The position numbers were made by a program, and so were the translations under genes. Positions 15,069-21,956 of a DNA stretch of 29,251 nucleotides are shown here, one piece after another. The notes under the pieces are model-generated. The model was given only the letters and a program-made list of their open reading frames with translations, was not told the origin of the DNA and ran no database searches. This stretch comes from an uncultured bacterium (GTDB lineage Bacteria > Bacillota > Clostridia > Oscillospirales > Ruminococcaceae), in assembly GCA_905215595.1 (NCBI GenBank), contig CAJMQZ010000011.1, positions 1-29,251 of the forward strand, given 5' to 3'. Positions within the stretch are counted from its first letter, which is position 1. Each line of letters starts with the position of its first letter.

Positions 15069-17225
15069 ATGGCTGAAAGTTATGGCTGGGCAGGCAAGAT
15101 CCTGCGCGTTGACCTGACCACCGGCGAGATCACCACGCAGGACGACGCAAAATACCATAAATATATCGGCGGTATGGGCATGGCCTACCGCATTATGTAC
15201 GAGGAAGCTCCCATGGAGCTGGACCCCTATGACGAGAAGGCTCTGGTCATCTTTGGTGTCGGCCCCCTGACCGGCGCAGGCGTGCCCTGCTCCGGCCGTA
15301 TGAACGTGACCTTCCGCTCCACCTGGTCCAAGGGCCACTCCATCATCGACGCACACATGGGCGGCCACATCGGCTCCATGCTGAAGTATGCCGGTTACGA
15401 TGGCATCGTGATCAGCGGCATCTCTGAGAAGCCCGTCTACCTGCGCATCGAGGACGGCGCGGTCTCTCTGGAGGACGCAACCGAGATCTGGGGCAAGGGC
15501 ACCTTTGCTGCCAACAAGTGGATGGTAGAGCAGAACGGCCGCGAGTTCGAGACTGCCTCCATCGGCCCTGCCGGTGAGAATCTGGTGGACTACTCCACCC
15601 TGAACACCAGCTTTGGCAACTCCGGCGGCGCCGGTCTGGGCGCTGCCATGGGCAACAAGAAGCTGAAGGGCCTGGCCATCCGCGGCACCGGCAGCGTCAA
15701 GGTGGCTGACCCCAAGAAGGTGCTGGAGCTGTCTAACTACATGATGGGCAACCTGATCGGCGGCAACAACAACCACAACGTGCCCGCACAGCCCCAGAGC
15801 TGGGCAGAGTACAGCGCCACCTCCGGCAAGAACCGCTGGTCCGGCGCCCCCGGCCGTATGTGGAAGAAGGCTCCCGGCGGCCCCGTGGATACCGGCGAGC
15901 AGCCCTACAACGATATCAACAAGGTGGCTCTGCGCTGCTTCAAGGGCTACTTCGATTTCGGCGCTCCCGCTGCCGAGTACACCGTGAAGAACGGCGGCTG
16001 CTCTTCCTGCCCCATCCGCTGCTACACCGAGTATGATGTAGATCCGCTGGCAGATTACGATCTGCCCACCCACAACTCCAACACCTGTATGCCCGTGCTG
16101 TACGGCACCCGCGTCTACCCGGATGGCGTGCACGACTTCAAGTACGAGGGCGACGGCACCATGGTCATCAATCTGGCATGGGCTCATGCAGTGGACGATA
16201 TGGGCCTGTGGGACAACTACGGCAACCTGAACCGCGACCTGCTGTGGATCCTGCGGATGCCCCGCGAAGAGGCCACCAAGTACATCAGCGAGGCTGAGTA
16301 CGACTCTCTGCCCTGGGAGTGGGAGAAGGCCGGCGATCCCCGCTGGGAGGTTGAGCTGATCCGCCGCATGGCTTACGGTGAGGGCGACCTGTCCGTGATC
16401 GCCAAGGGCACCCTGGCCATGATGGAGAAGTTCGGCCTGCCCAAGAGCTGGCTGGACCGCAACGATGGTGCCACCAACTCCAACCTGATCTACAACGGCT
16501 TCCCCAACCACCACGGCCCTGCTGAGGCATGGCAGGTGGGTATGCTGTACAACCTCGTCTACAACCGAGACTGCATGATCCACGAGATCGTCTGCGAGAC
16601 CGGCTCCGGTGCTCCGTACGAGGTGACCAAGAAGGTCATGGAGGACTTCTTCGGCGAGGGCTGCTACGATAAGGCCAAGGCCTACACTCCCATCAACGAG
16701 AACAAGGCAAAGCTGGCTGCATACTGCGTCAACGACAAGAACTTCCACGACTCCGCCACCCTGTGCAACTGGATGTGGCCCATGACCCAGTCTCCCTCCA
16801 AGGAGCGCGAGTACCACGGCGATCTGGATCTGCAGGCAGACTTTATGACTGCTGTTACCGGCGAGACCTATACCCAGGCCGATCTGCAGGAGGACGGTGC
16901 CCGCATTACCCAGATGCTGCGCGCGATGACCGCCATCAGCTTCCAGCAGAACTGCGGCAGCGCAAACCTGCGTCAGGAGCACGATGCCATCTGTGATTGG
17001 GTGTTCGATAAGGACCCCGACTTCAAGGCATTCGAGGAAGGCACCACCAAGCTGGACCGCGCCGACATGGAGAAGGCAAAGGATCTGTTCTACGACGTCT
17101 TCGGCTGGGACCGCACCACCGGTGTGCCCACCCGCGAGACGCTGGAGAAGTATGATCTGGCTGACATGGCCGATGATCTGGAAAAGCGCGGCATCTACGC
17201 CCAGAACACCGCAGCAGCTGAATAA
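15069..17225 (+). CDS. ydhV: Aldehyde ferredoxin oxidoreductase family enzyme, YdhV-like
   Basis: A 718-residue Mo/W-bis-pyranopterin oxidoreductase of the AOR family. The [4Fe-4S] ligands are Cys311, Cys314 and Cys318 (GGCSSCPIRC) with a predicted fourth at Cys566 (DSATLC). N-terminal GGMGMAYRIMYEE and GPLTGAGVPCSGR are typical of AOR domain 1. Recalled similarity to E. coli YdhV is strong, for example NNNH-VP--PQSWAEYS at about 233-249 and LCNWMWPMT at 565-573, and the length is near YdhV (700) rather than archaeal AOR (about 605). YdhV was reported to hold a bis-MPT molybdenum cofactor; the substrate remains unclear. No signal peptide is present. GGAGG precedes the ATG. Codon use is strongly biased (AAG, CTG, GGC), which suggests high expression. 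Confidence 0.93.
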   Translation: MAESYGWAGKILRVDLTTGEITTQDDAKYHKYIGGMGMAYRIMYEEAPMELDPYDEKALVIFGVGPLTGAGVPCSGRMNVTFRSTWSKGHSIIDAHMGGHIGSMLKYAGYDGIVISGISEKPVYLRIEDGAVSLEDATEIWGKGTFAANKWMVEQNGREFETASIGPAGENLVDYSTLNTSFGNSGGAGLGAAMGNKKLKGLAIRGTGSVKVADPKKVLELSNYMMGNLIGGNNNHNVPAQPQSWAEYSATSGKNRWSGAPGRMWKKAPGGPVDTGEQPYNDINKVALRCFKGYFDFGAPAAEYTVKNGGCSSCPIRCYTEYDVDPLADYDLPTHNSNTCMPVLYGTRVYPDGVHDFKYEGDGTMVINLAWAHAVDDMGLWDNYGNLNRDLLWILRMPREEATKYISEAEYDSLPWEWEKAGDPRWEVELIRRMAYGEGDLSVIAKGTLAMMEKFGLPKSWLDRNDGATNSNLIYNGFPNHHGPAEAWQVGMLYNLVYNRDCMIHEIVCETGSGAPYEVTKKVMEDFFGEGCYDKAKAYTPINENKAKLAAYCVNDKNFHDSATLCNWMWPMTQSPSKEREYHGDLDLQADFMTAVTGETYTQADLQEDGARITQMLRAMTAISFQQNCGSANLRQEHDAICDWVFDKDPDFKAFEEGTTKLDRADMEKAKDLFYDVFGWDRTTGVPTRETLEKYDLADMADDLEKRGIYAQNTAAAE

Positions 17226-17251
17226 ATCCCATAGAAAGAGGAAAGACCGTC

Positions 17252-18169
17252 ATGTTGTTTGGCAGACGTAAACCCGGCTACACCACCACGGTGGATGGCA
17301 GCGTAGACCCGGAACAGGCCGTTCAGGAACTGCAAAAGGCAGAGCTGGCCGCCAAGAAAAAGCCCAAGGCAGAGGTGTTCGACATCGACGCCGCAAGCGA
17401 GACTGCCCGCCGCCTGAAGGAGACCGGCAGCACCTTTGACGGCAGCGCCGCCAAGACTGGCGAGGACGTGATCGCCGCAGTGGAGCGGGAGACCGCCGAG
17501 CTTGCCGCAAAGCAGGCCGCCGAGGCCGCACCCGAAGCCGCCGAAGCTGCGCAGCCCAATGCTGCAAAGCCGGAGCTGCTGGATTTTCTGGCCGGTGAAC
17601 CGGAAGCGGAAAACGATCCCTTTGCGGATCAGCCCACCAAGACCGCCCCGGAGCTGCCGGAGCTGACTCCTGCACAGGAGCTGGCCGGTTACATCCGTGC
17701 CCGCTCTGCGGCTGCGCTGCTTACCCCCCACGCTTTGCTGCTGGAGGAAGTGGAAAACGCCGACGAGCTGCTGGCACAGATGCCCGCAGACCCCCAGTGC
17801 ACTGATATCGTTACCCGCGCGGGCGCAAAGGACACCTACTACTATTCCAACGCCAACATGAGCGATAACTACGCCATGATCGCGCAGCTCATCGAGGACA
17901 AGGATCTGTGTGTGATGTTCGCCGAGATGGTGCGGTTCAACGCCCGCATCTACCCCAGCGCTACTCCGCTCAAGTACTTCCAGCGCTCCCCCTACGGCCT
18001 TGCGCCGGAGGTCATCGAGCAGACATGGAAGGCCATGCAGGAGAACCCGGAGTATGCCGATATCGAGGAGCTGACCAACAACCAGAACGAGCGGTTCCTC
18101 TTTTCCACCAAGCACCTCACCCGCCGCTACGCCAAGGCTATCAGCGACGTGGACGATTTCTGCGATTAA
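17252..18169 (+). CDS. ydhW: YdhW-like protein with a long Ala/Glu/Lys-rich N-terminal region
   Basis: A 305-residue protein of unknown function, the fourth gene of the redox operon. Residues 1-140 are low-complexity, rich in Ala, Glu, Lys and Pro, and likely disordered or partly helical. A compact C-terminal domain (about 140-305) contains YYYSNANMSDNYAMIAQLIE (196-215) and SPYGLAPEVIEQ (246-257). Its place directly after a YdhV-like gene, as in E. coli ydhYVW, and a remembered resemblance of the C-terminal part support YdhW. No signal peptide, membrane span or cofactor motif is visible, so it may be an assembly chaperone or accessory subunit for the AOR enzyme. The stretch identified as YdhW should be confirmed by profile search. 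Confidence 0.65.
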   Translation: MLFGRRKPGYTTTVDGSVDPEQAVQELQKAELAAKKKPKAEVFDIDAASETARRLKETGSTFDGSAAKTGEDVIAAVERETAELAAKQAAEAAPEAAEAAQPNAAKPELLDFLAGEPEAENDPFADQPTKTAPELPELTPAQELAGYIRARSAAALLTPHALLLEEVENADELLAQMPADPQCTDIVTRAGAKDTYYYSNANMSDNYAMIAQLIEDKDLCVMFAEMVRFNARIYPSATPLKYFQRSPYGLAPEVIEQTWKAMQENPEYADIEELTNNQNERFLFSTKHLTRRYAKAISDVDDFCD

Positions 18170-18470
18170 ACCAACCTACAATTGAATCAGGGTATAAGAG
18201 CTTCTTTGAGCAAAGGCGTCTAAACTCTCACAAAGAGCAGGACACCGCGCCGCAATGCTAAGGGCTGCATAAGCCGGCATTCAAGGGTGGCGGGGGAAAC
18301 CCCACCGCCTTCCCGCAGAAGAAACGCTGCAATTTGAAAAAAAGAACTCCTCCCATCTTCACAGGTGCTTTTTGGCTGTGTGCTGCCGCTGCAAGGGCGG
18401 CGCATAGCCAAAGGCTGCCACCGGCGTAGCAGACTGCAAACTGCCGCAGCCGGTTTTGTGGGGATATTCT

Positions 18471-18516
18471 GCGGAGGCGTTTTGATTTTCCGGTCAAGAC
18501 GTCTCCGCTTCTTTTT
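18471..18516 (+). terminator. Intrinsic terminator inside the moeA leader
   Basis: A 15-bp stem pairs 18471-18485 with 18494-18508 (two G·U pairs) around TTTTCCGG, followed by TTCTTTTT. It lies about 300 nt after the ydhW stop and about 90 nt before moeA, so it could end the redox operon, act as an attenuator for the cofactor operon, or both. Confidence 0.85.
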
Positions 18517-18543
18517 CACCTGCCTTTTTGAAAAAAGAATACC

Positions 18544-18600
18544 CCCGCCGGTGCCCCGTCTGAGCCATAGCAGAAGGGGAGAGCGGCGGGTCTATGGAGG
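18544..18600 (+). promoter_or_regulatory. Hairpin with potential pseudoknot over the moeA ribosome site
   Basis: CCCGCCG (18544-18550) pairs with CGGCGGG (18584-18590), with an inner CCCC/GGGG stem. The loop contains CCATAG (18565-18570), which is exactly complementary to CTATGG (18592-18597) just after the stem. CTATGG overlaps the first bases of GGAGG (18596-18600), so an H-type pseudoknot would cover the moeA Shine-Dalgarno site. Confidence 0.45.
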
Positions 18601-18608
18601 AAGTTACA

Positions 18609-19847
18609 ATGAACCAGCCTTTCTGCTCCCCCGTCAAGGCGCTGCGCAGCGTGCTGGACGCGGCAGCGCTTCTGCCTTCTCCGTCCCCGGAGACCATCCC
18701 GCTGGAAGCCGCCTGCGGGCGCATTGCCGCCGTGGATCTCTGCGCCCGGATGGACCAGCCCCCCTTTGACCGCAGCCCGCTGGACGGCTACGCCCTGCAC
18801 AGCACGGATACCGCCGGTGCAAGCCGGGAGACCCCGGTCACCCTGCCGGTGGTGATGAAGCTTTACGCGGGCGATGCCCCGGCTGCAGCGCTGCCCGCAG
18901 GGTGCGCTGCCCGCATCATGACCGGTGCACCCCTGCCGGAGGGCGCAGACTGCATCCTGATGCAGGAGCTGACCGACAGCGGCGAAGAGACCGTGCAGCT
19001 CTATGCTGCCGTAAAACCACTGCAAAACGTAGTGTTCCGGGGGGAAGATGTAGCCGCCGGTGCGGTCATCGCGCCTGCCGGGACGGTGCTTACCCCCGCC
19101 CATCTGGGCGTGCTGGCCGGGCAGGGCTACGCCGAAGTAGCCGTCTGCCGCCCGCTGACTGTGGGGATCCTTTCCACCGGCAGCGAACTGCTGGAACCCG
19201 GCGCACCGTGGGCATCCGGTAAAATTTACGATGCCAACGGCATCCAGAACGCAGCCCGGCTGCGTCAGCTGGGCTTTGCCGTGGAACGGCAGCAGTGCTC
19301 CGATGACCCGGAGGTCATCACCGGTAAAATGCAGGAGCTGCTGACCCGCTGCGATGCCGTCATCACCAGCGGCGGCGTCTCCGTAGGGCAGAAGGATTAT
19401 CTGCCCCTTGTGCTGGAAAAGCTGGGTGCACAGCTGGTGGTAGAGGGCGTAGCCCAGAAGCCCGGCAGCCCCATGCTGGCGGCTGCGCTGGGCGGCAAGC
19501 TGGTGTTCTGCCTGTCTGGCAACCCCTTTGCCGCCGCCGCTACGCTGGAGCAGTACGCCATCCCTGCGCTGCTGCGCGCCGCCGGGCGCCGGGAGGAGAG
19601 CTGCATCCCCGCCCGCACCGTCTGCACTCTGACCAATGGCTTTTCCAAACCCAGCAAGGGCAACCGCTACCTGCGGGCGACTGCCTGCGGCGGCAAGGTG
19701 ACCCTGCCCGGCGCGGGCAACACCGAGGCACACTCCTCCGGTGCGCTGTCCGCCATGATGGGCTGCAACTGTCTGGTGGAGATCCCCGCCGGAAGCGGGC
19801 CGGTAGAACCCGGTACAGAAGTGGAGGTGCTTTGCTTTGTACAGTGA
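18609..19847 (+). CDS. moeA: Molybdopterin molybdenumtransferase MoeA
   Basis: A 412-residue MoeA, which inserts molybdate (or tungstate) into adenylated molybdopterin in the last step of Moco synthesis. Motifs include PPFDRSPLDGYAL (51-63), TGAPLPEGAD, STGSEL and TSGGVSVGQKDY (about 253-264). Length equals the usual full-length form. ATG 18609 is chosen because GGAGG ends 8 nt upstream; the in-frame ATG at 18594 overlaps that site. It is the first gene of the cofactor operon and follows a long structured leader. The next gene, mobB, overlaps its end by 11 nt, so translation is coupled. Confidence 0.93.
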   Translation: MNQPFCSPVKALRSVLDAAALLPSPSPETIPLEAACGRIAAVDLCARMDQPPFDRSPLDGYALHSTDTAGASRETPVTLPVVMKLYAGDAPAAALPAGCAARIMTGAPLPEGADCILMQELTDSGEETVQLYAAVKPLQNVVFRGEDVAAGAVIAPAGTVLTPAHLGVLAGQGYAEVAVCRPLTVGILSTGSELLEPGAPWASGKIYDANGIQNAARLRQLGFAVERQQCSDDPEVITGKMQELLTRCDAVITSGGVSVGQKDYLPLVLEKLGAQLVVEGVAQKPGSPMLAAALGGKLVFCLSGNPFAAAATLEQYAIPALLRAAGRREESCIPARTVCTLTNGFSKPSKGNRYLRATACGGKVTLPGAGNTEAHSSGALSAMMGCNCLVEIPAGSGPVEPGTEVEVLCFVQ

Positions 19848-20355
19848 ACAAAAACAGGCACTGGCCGAGACACAGGCGCTCAAGCGCCCAGCTGTGCTGG
19901 CGGTCAGCGGGGTGCACAACAGCGGTAAGACCACTCTGCTGGAAAAGCTGCTGCCCGTGCTGCGCAGCCGTGGGCTGAAGGTAGGCGTCATCAAGCACGA
20001 CGGCCACGATTTTACCCCGGACGTGCCCGGCACCGACAGCTACCGTCTGCGGGAAGCCGGTGCCGAGGGCGTGGCGGTCTATTCCGGCACGCGCTACCTG
20101 CTGACCGAGGAATTCCGCCTGACCGAGCAGGACCTGCTTGCCCTGTTCGAGCGTCACGGTTACGACCTTGTGCTGCTGGAAGGGTTCAAATCCAGCGGCT
20201 GGCCGAAGATCGAGGTGGTGCGCAGCGCCATTTCGGATGCGCCCGTCTCCTTCCAGCCGCTGGCGGTGGTGGGGGATATCCCCGGCGCAGATTTTGACCT
20301 GAACGATATTCCGGCACTGGCAGACTGGATCGAAGCCCAGATGCCCGCGCTGTAA
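19837..20355 (+). CDS. mobB: Molybdopterin-guanine dinucleotide biosynthesis adaptor MobB
   Basis: A 172-residue P-loop protein of the MobB family, a GTP-binding partner of MobA in attaching GMP to molybdopterin. The Walker A motif GVHNSGKTT is at residues 25-33, followed by KVGVIKHDGHDF, typical of MobB. Translation most likely starts at TTG 19837, because GGAGGTG (19823-19829) lies 7 nt upstream and no closer ATG exists before the P-loop. It overlaps moeA by 11 nt. MobA is not in the window. E. coli YdhV uses an undecorated bis-MPT cofactor, so the client for a dinucleotide form, or another function for MobB, is open. Confidence 0.88.
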   Translation: MYSEQKQALAETQALKRPAVLAVSGVHNSGKTTLLEKLLPVLRSRGLKVGVIKHDGHDFTPDVPGTDSYRLREAGAEGVAVYSGTRYLLTEEFRLTEQDLLALFERHGYDLVLLEGFKSSGWPKIEVVRSAISDAPVSFQPLAVVGDIPGADFDLNDIPALADWIEAQMPAL

Positions 20356-20368
20356 GGAGAATGCCATC

Positions 20369-21388
20369 ATGAAACTGATCCGTACTGTTGACGCTGCAGG
20401 GCAGGTGCTCTGCCATGATATCACCCAGATCATCCCGGGCGAATACAAGGATGCCCGCTTCCGCAAGGGGCACGTCATCCAGCCCGAGGATATCCCTGTG
20501 CTGCTTTCCATCGGCAAGGAAAACCTCTACGTCTGGGAAAAGCACCCCGGCATCCTTCACGAGGACGAGGCCGCCGCCCTGCTGTACAAGGCCGCTGCGG
20601 GCAAAAATATCCACGGCACTGCGCCGAAAGAAGGCAAGATCGAGCTGATCGCGGACTGTGACGGCCTGTTGAAGATCAACCGCAAGGCGCTGATGGCCGT
20701 GAACAGCACCCCGCAGATGATGATCGCCACCATCCACGGCGACCTGCCGGTGAAAAAGGGGCAGAAGCTGGCCGGTACCCGCATCATCCCGCTGGTCATC
20801 GAGCAGGAGAAGATGGACGCCATGCAGGCCGCTGCCGGGGCAGAGCCTATCCTGAACGTGCTGCCCATGCAGGCCAAGAAGGTGGGCATCATCACCACCG
20901 GCAGTGAGGTGTTCAAGGGACGTATTGAGGATAAATTTACCCCCATCCTGCAAAGCAAGCTGGCCGTCTACGGCTGCGAGATGGTTTTCCACAAGGTCTG
21001 CGATGACGACCCCGCCGGGATCACCGCCGCCATTCTGGAGGCCAAGGCCGCAGGGTGCGAGCTGATCTTTACCACCGGCGGCATGAGCGTAGACCCCGAC
21101 GACCGCACCCCACTGGCCATCAAGAACACCGGGGCGGATATCATTACCTACGGCGCCCCGGTGCTGCCGGGAGCCATGTTCCTTGTCAGCTATCTGGACG
21201 GTGTGCCGGTGTGCGGCCTACCCGGCTGCGTGATGTACGCCAAGCGCACCATCTTTGACCTGCTGCTGCCCCGCCTGCTGGCGGATGACCCCATCACCGC
21301 CGAGGATATCGCCCGTCTGGGCGAGGGCGGCCTGTGCCTGAACTGCGAAGTGTGCCACTGGCCGAACTGCGGCTTTGGGCACTGCTGA
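20369..21388 (+). CDS. Short MoeA-like molybdopterin-binding protein with a five-cysteine tail
   Basis: A 339-residue protein with a MoeA/MogA-type molybdopterin-binding domain in its second half (KVGIITTGSEVFKG, TTGGMSVDPDD, LPGAMF, GLPGCVM). The first part (GQVLCHDITQIIPGEYKD, FRKGHVIQPEDIP) resembles the linker region of MoeA, but the full set of MoeA domains is not present. The last 17 residues are Cys-rich: Cys323, 326, 329, 334 and 339 (spacing 2-2-4-4, with WPNC), which suggests a metal or Fe-S site. AAGGAG overlaps the mobB stop and serves this gene. Together with full MoeA it makes two metal-insertion-like proteins in one operon, perhaps one for Mo and one for W; that is inference. 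Confidence 0.82.
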   Translation: MKLIRTVDAAGQVLCHDITQIIPGEYKDARFRKGHVIQPEDIPVLLSIGKENLYVWEKHPGILHEDEAAALLYKAAAGKNIHGTAPKEGKIELIADCDGLLKINRKALMAVNSTPQMMIATIHGDLPVKKGQKLAGTRIIPLVIEQEKMDAMQAAAGAEPILNVLPMQAKKVGIITTGSEVFKGRIEDKFTPILQSKLAVYGCEMVFHKVCDDDPAGITAAILEAKAAGCELIFTTGGMSVDPDDRTPLAIKNTGADIITYGAPVLPGAMFLVSYLDGVPVCGLPGCVMYAKRTIFDLLLPRLLADDPITAEDIARLGEGGLCLNCEVCHWPNCGFGHC

Positions 21389-21441
21389 AACCCTCTCAGT
21401 CAAAGCCTTTCGGCTTTGCCAGCTCCCCCAAAGGGGGAGCT
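21389..21441 (+). repeat. Two-hairpin intergenic element inside the cofactor operon
   Basis: Beginning AACCCTCTCAGTC directly after a stop codon, it contains stem CAAAGCC/GGCTTTG (21401-21407/21412-21418) and stem AGCTCCCCC/GGGGGAGCT (21421-21429/21433-21441). I recognise this layout from memory as a multicopy element of gut Oscillospiraceae. It ends 5 nt before the moaC ribosome site. Only a short TTTA follows, so it could be a weak terminator or a processing site between gene blocks. Confidence 0.7.
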
Positions 21442-21458
21442 TTACTAAGGTGAAAAAT

Positions 21459-21956
21459 ATGAATGATAATAATCTGACACATTTTGATGCCGCCGGGAAC
21501 GCCGTGATGGTGGATGTGAGCGCAAAGCCCGTCACCGCCCGGGAAGCCACTGCACACGGCATTATTACCATGAACGCCGAAGCCTTTGCCGCCGTGCAGA
21601 GCGGCACCGTGAAAAAAGGCGATGTGCTGGGCGTGGCGCGCATTGCGGGCATCATGGCCACTAAGCGCACCAGTGAGCTGATCCCCTTGTGCCATCCGCT
21701 GCCCCTGACTAAGGTGGGCATCGAGTTCCGTCTGCTGTCCGAGCGGCAGGCGGTAGAAGCCCTGTGTACCGTCAAGACCAGCGGTGTGACCGGCGTGGAG
21801 ATGGAAGCGCTGACAGGCGTTTCCACCGCGCTGCTTACCATCTACGATATGTGCAAGGCCGTGGATAAGGGCATGGAGCTGGGCGAGATCCATCTGGTGG
21901 AAAAGACCGGCGGCAAGAGCGGCCACTATATCCGGGCGGAGGGCGGCTATGTTTGA
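21459..21956 (+). CDS. moaC: Cyclic pyranopterin monophosphate synthase MoaC
   Basis: A 165-residue MoaC, which with MoaA converts GTP to cyclic pyranopterin monophosphate, the first stage of molybdopterin synthesis. Motifs seen are VMVDVSAKPVTAREATA, PLCHPLPLT and GVEMEALTGVSTALLTIYDM. ATG 21459 (MNDNNLTHFD) is chosen because AAGGTG is 6 nt upstream and it is the normal MoaC start; the open frame further upstream only reads through the intergenic hairpin element. The stop overlaps moaA by 8 nt. Confidence 0.95.
   Translation: MNDNNLTHFDAAGNAVMVDVSAKPVTAREATAHGIITMNAEAFAAVQSGTVKKGDVLGVARIAGIMATKRTSELIPLCHPLPLTKVGIEFRLLSERQAVEALCTVKTSGVTGVEMEALTGVSTALLTIYDMCKAVDKGMELGEIHLVEKTGGKSGHYIRAEGGYV

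Larger units (their letters stand above)
18170..18608 (+). other. 439-nt structured leader/intergenic region before moeA
   Basis: No gene is supported here. In order it holds a 10-bp stem with one C·A mismatch and a GAAA tetraloop (18286-18295/18300-18309), a 17-bp stem (18371-18387/18396-18412), an intrinsic terminator (18471-18516), and a hairpin with a possible pseudoknot beside the moeA ribosome site (18544-18597). No convincing promoter was found, though TTGAAT at 18182 is a weak -35 candidate. A Moco/Tuco riboswitch controlling the cofactor operon by termination is a reasonable hypothesis but rests on position and structure only. A multicopy intergenic repeat is the main alternative. 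Confidence 0.6.

Noticed and set aside
14340..16982. 880-codon open frame on the minus strand
   Set aside because: Antisense to the clearly recognisable YdhY and YdhV genes; its translation is low-complexity Val/Gly/His-rich.
15069..17225. Formate dehydrogenase, suggested by the fdhD gene upstream
   Set aside because: The catalytic protein has the AOR layout (C-x2-C-x3-C in the middle and a late fourth Cys) and none of the FdhF/DMSO reductase family motifs.
18220..18769. Open frames on both strands in the region before moeA
   Set aside because: They run across strong hairpins and a terminator, have no good ribosome sites, and give basic, Arg/Ser/Pro-rich translations. The structured-leader explanation fits better.
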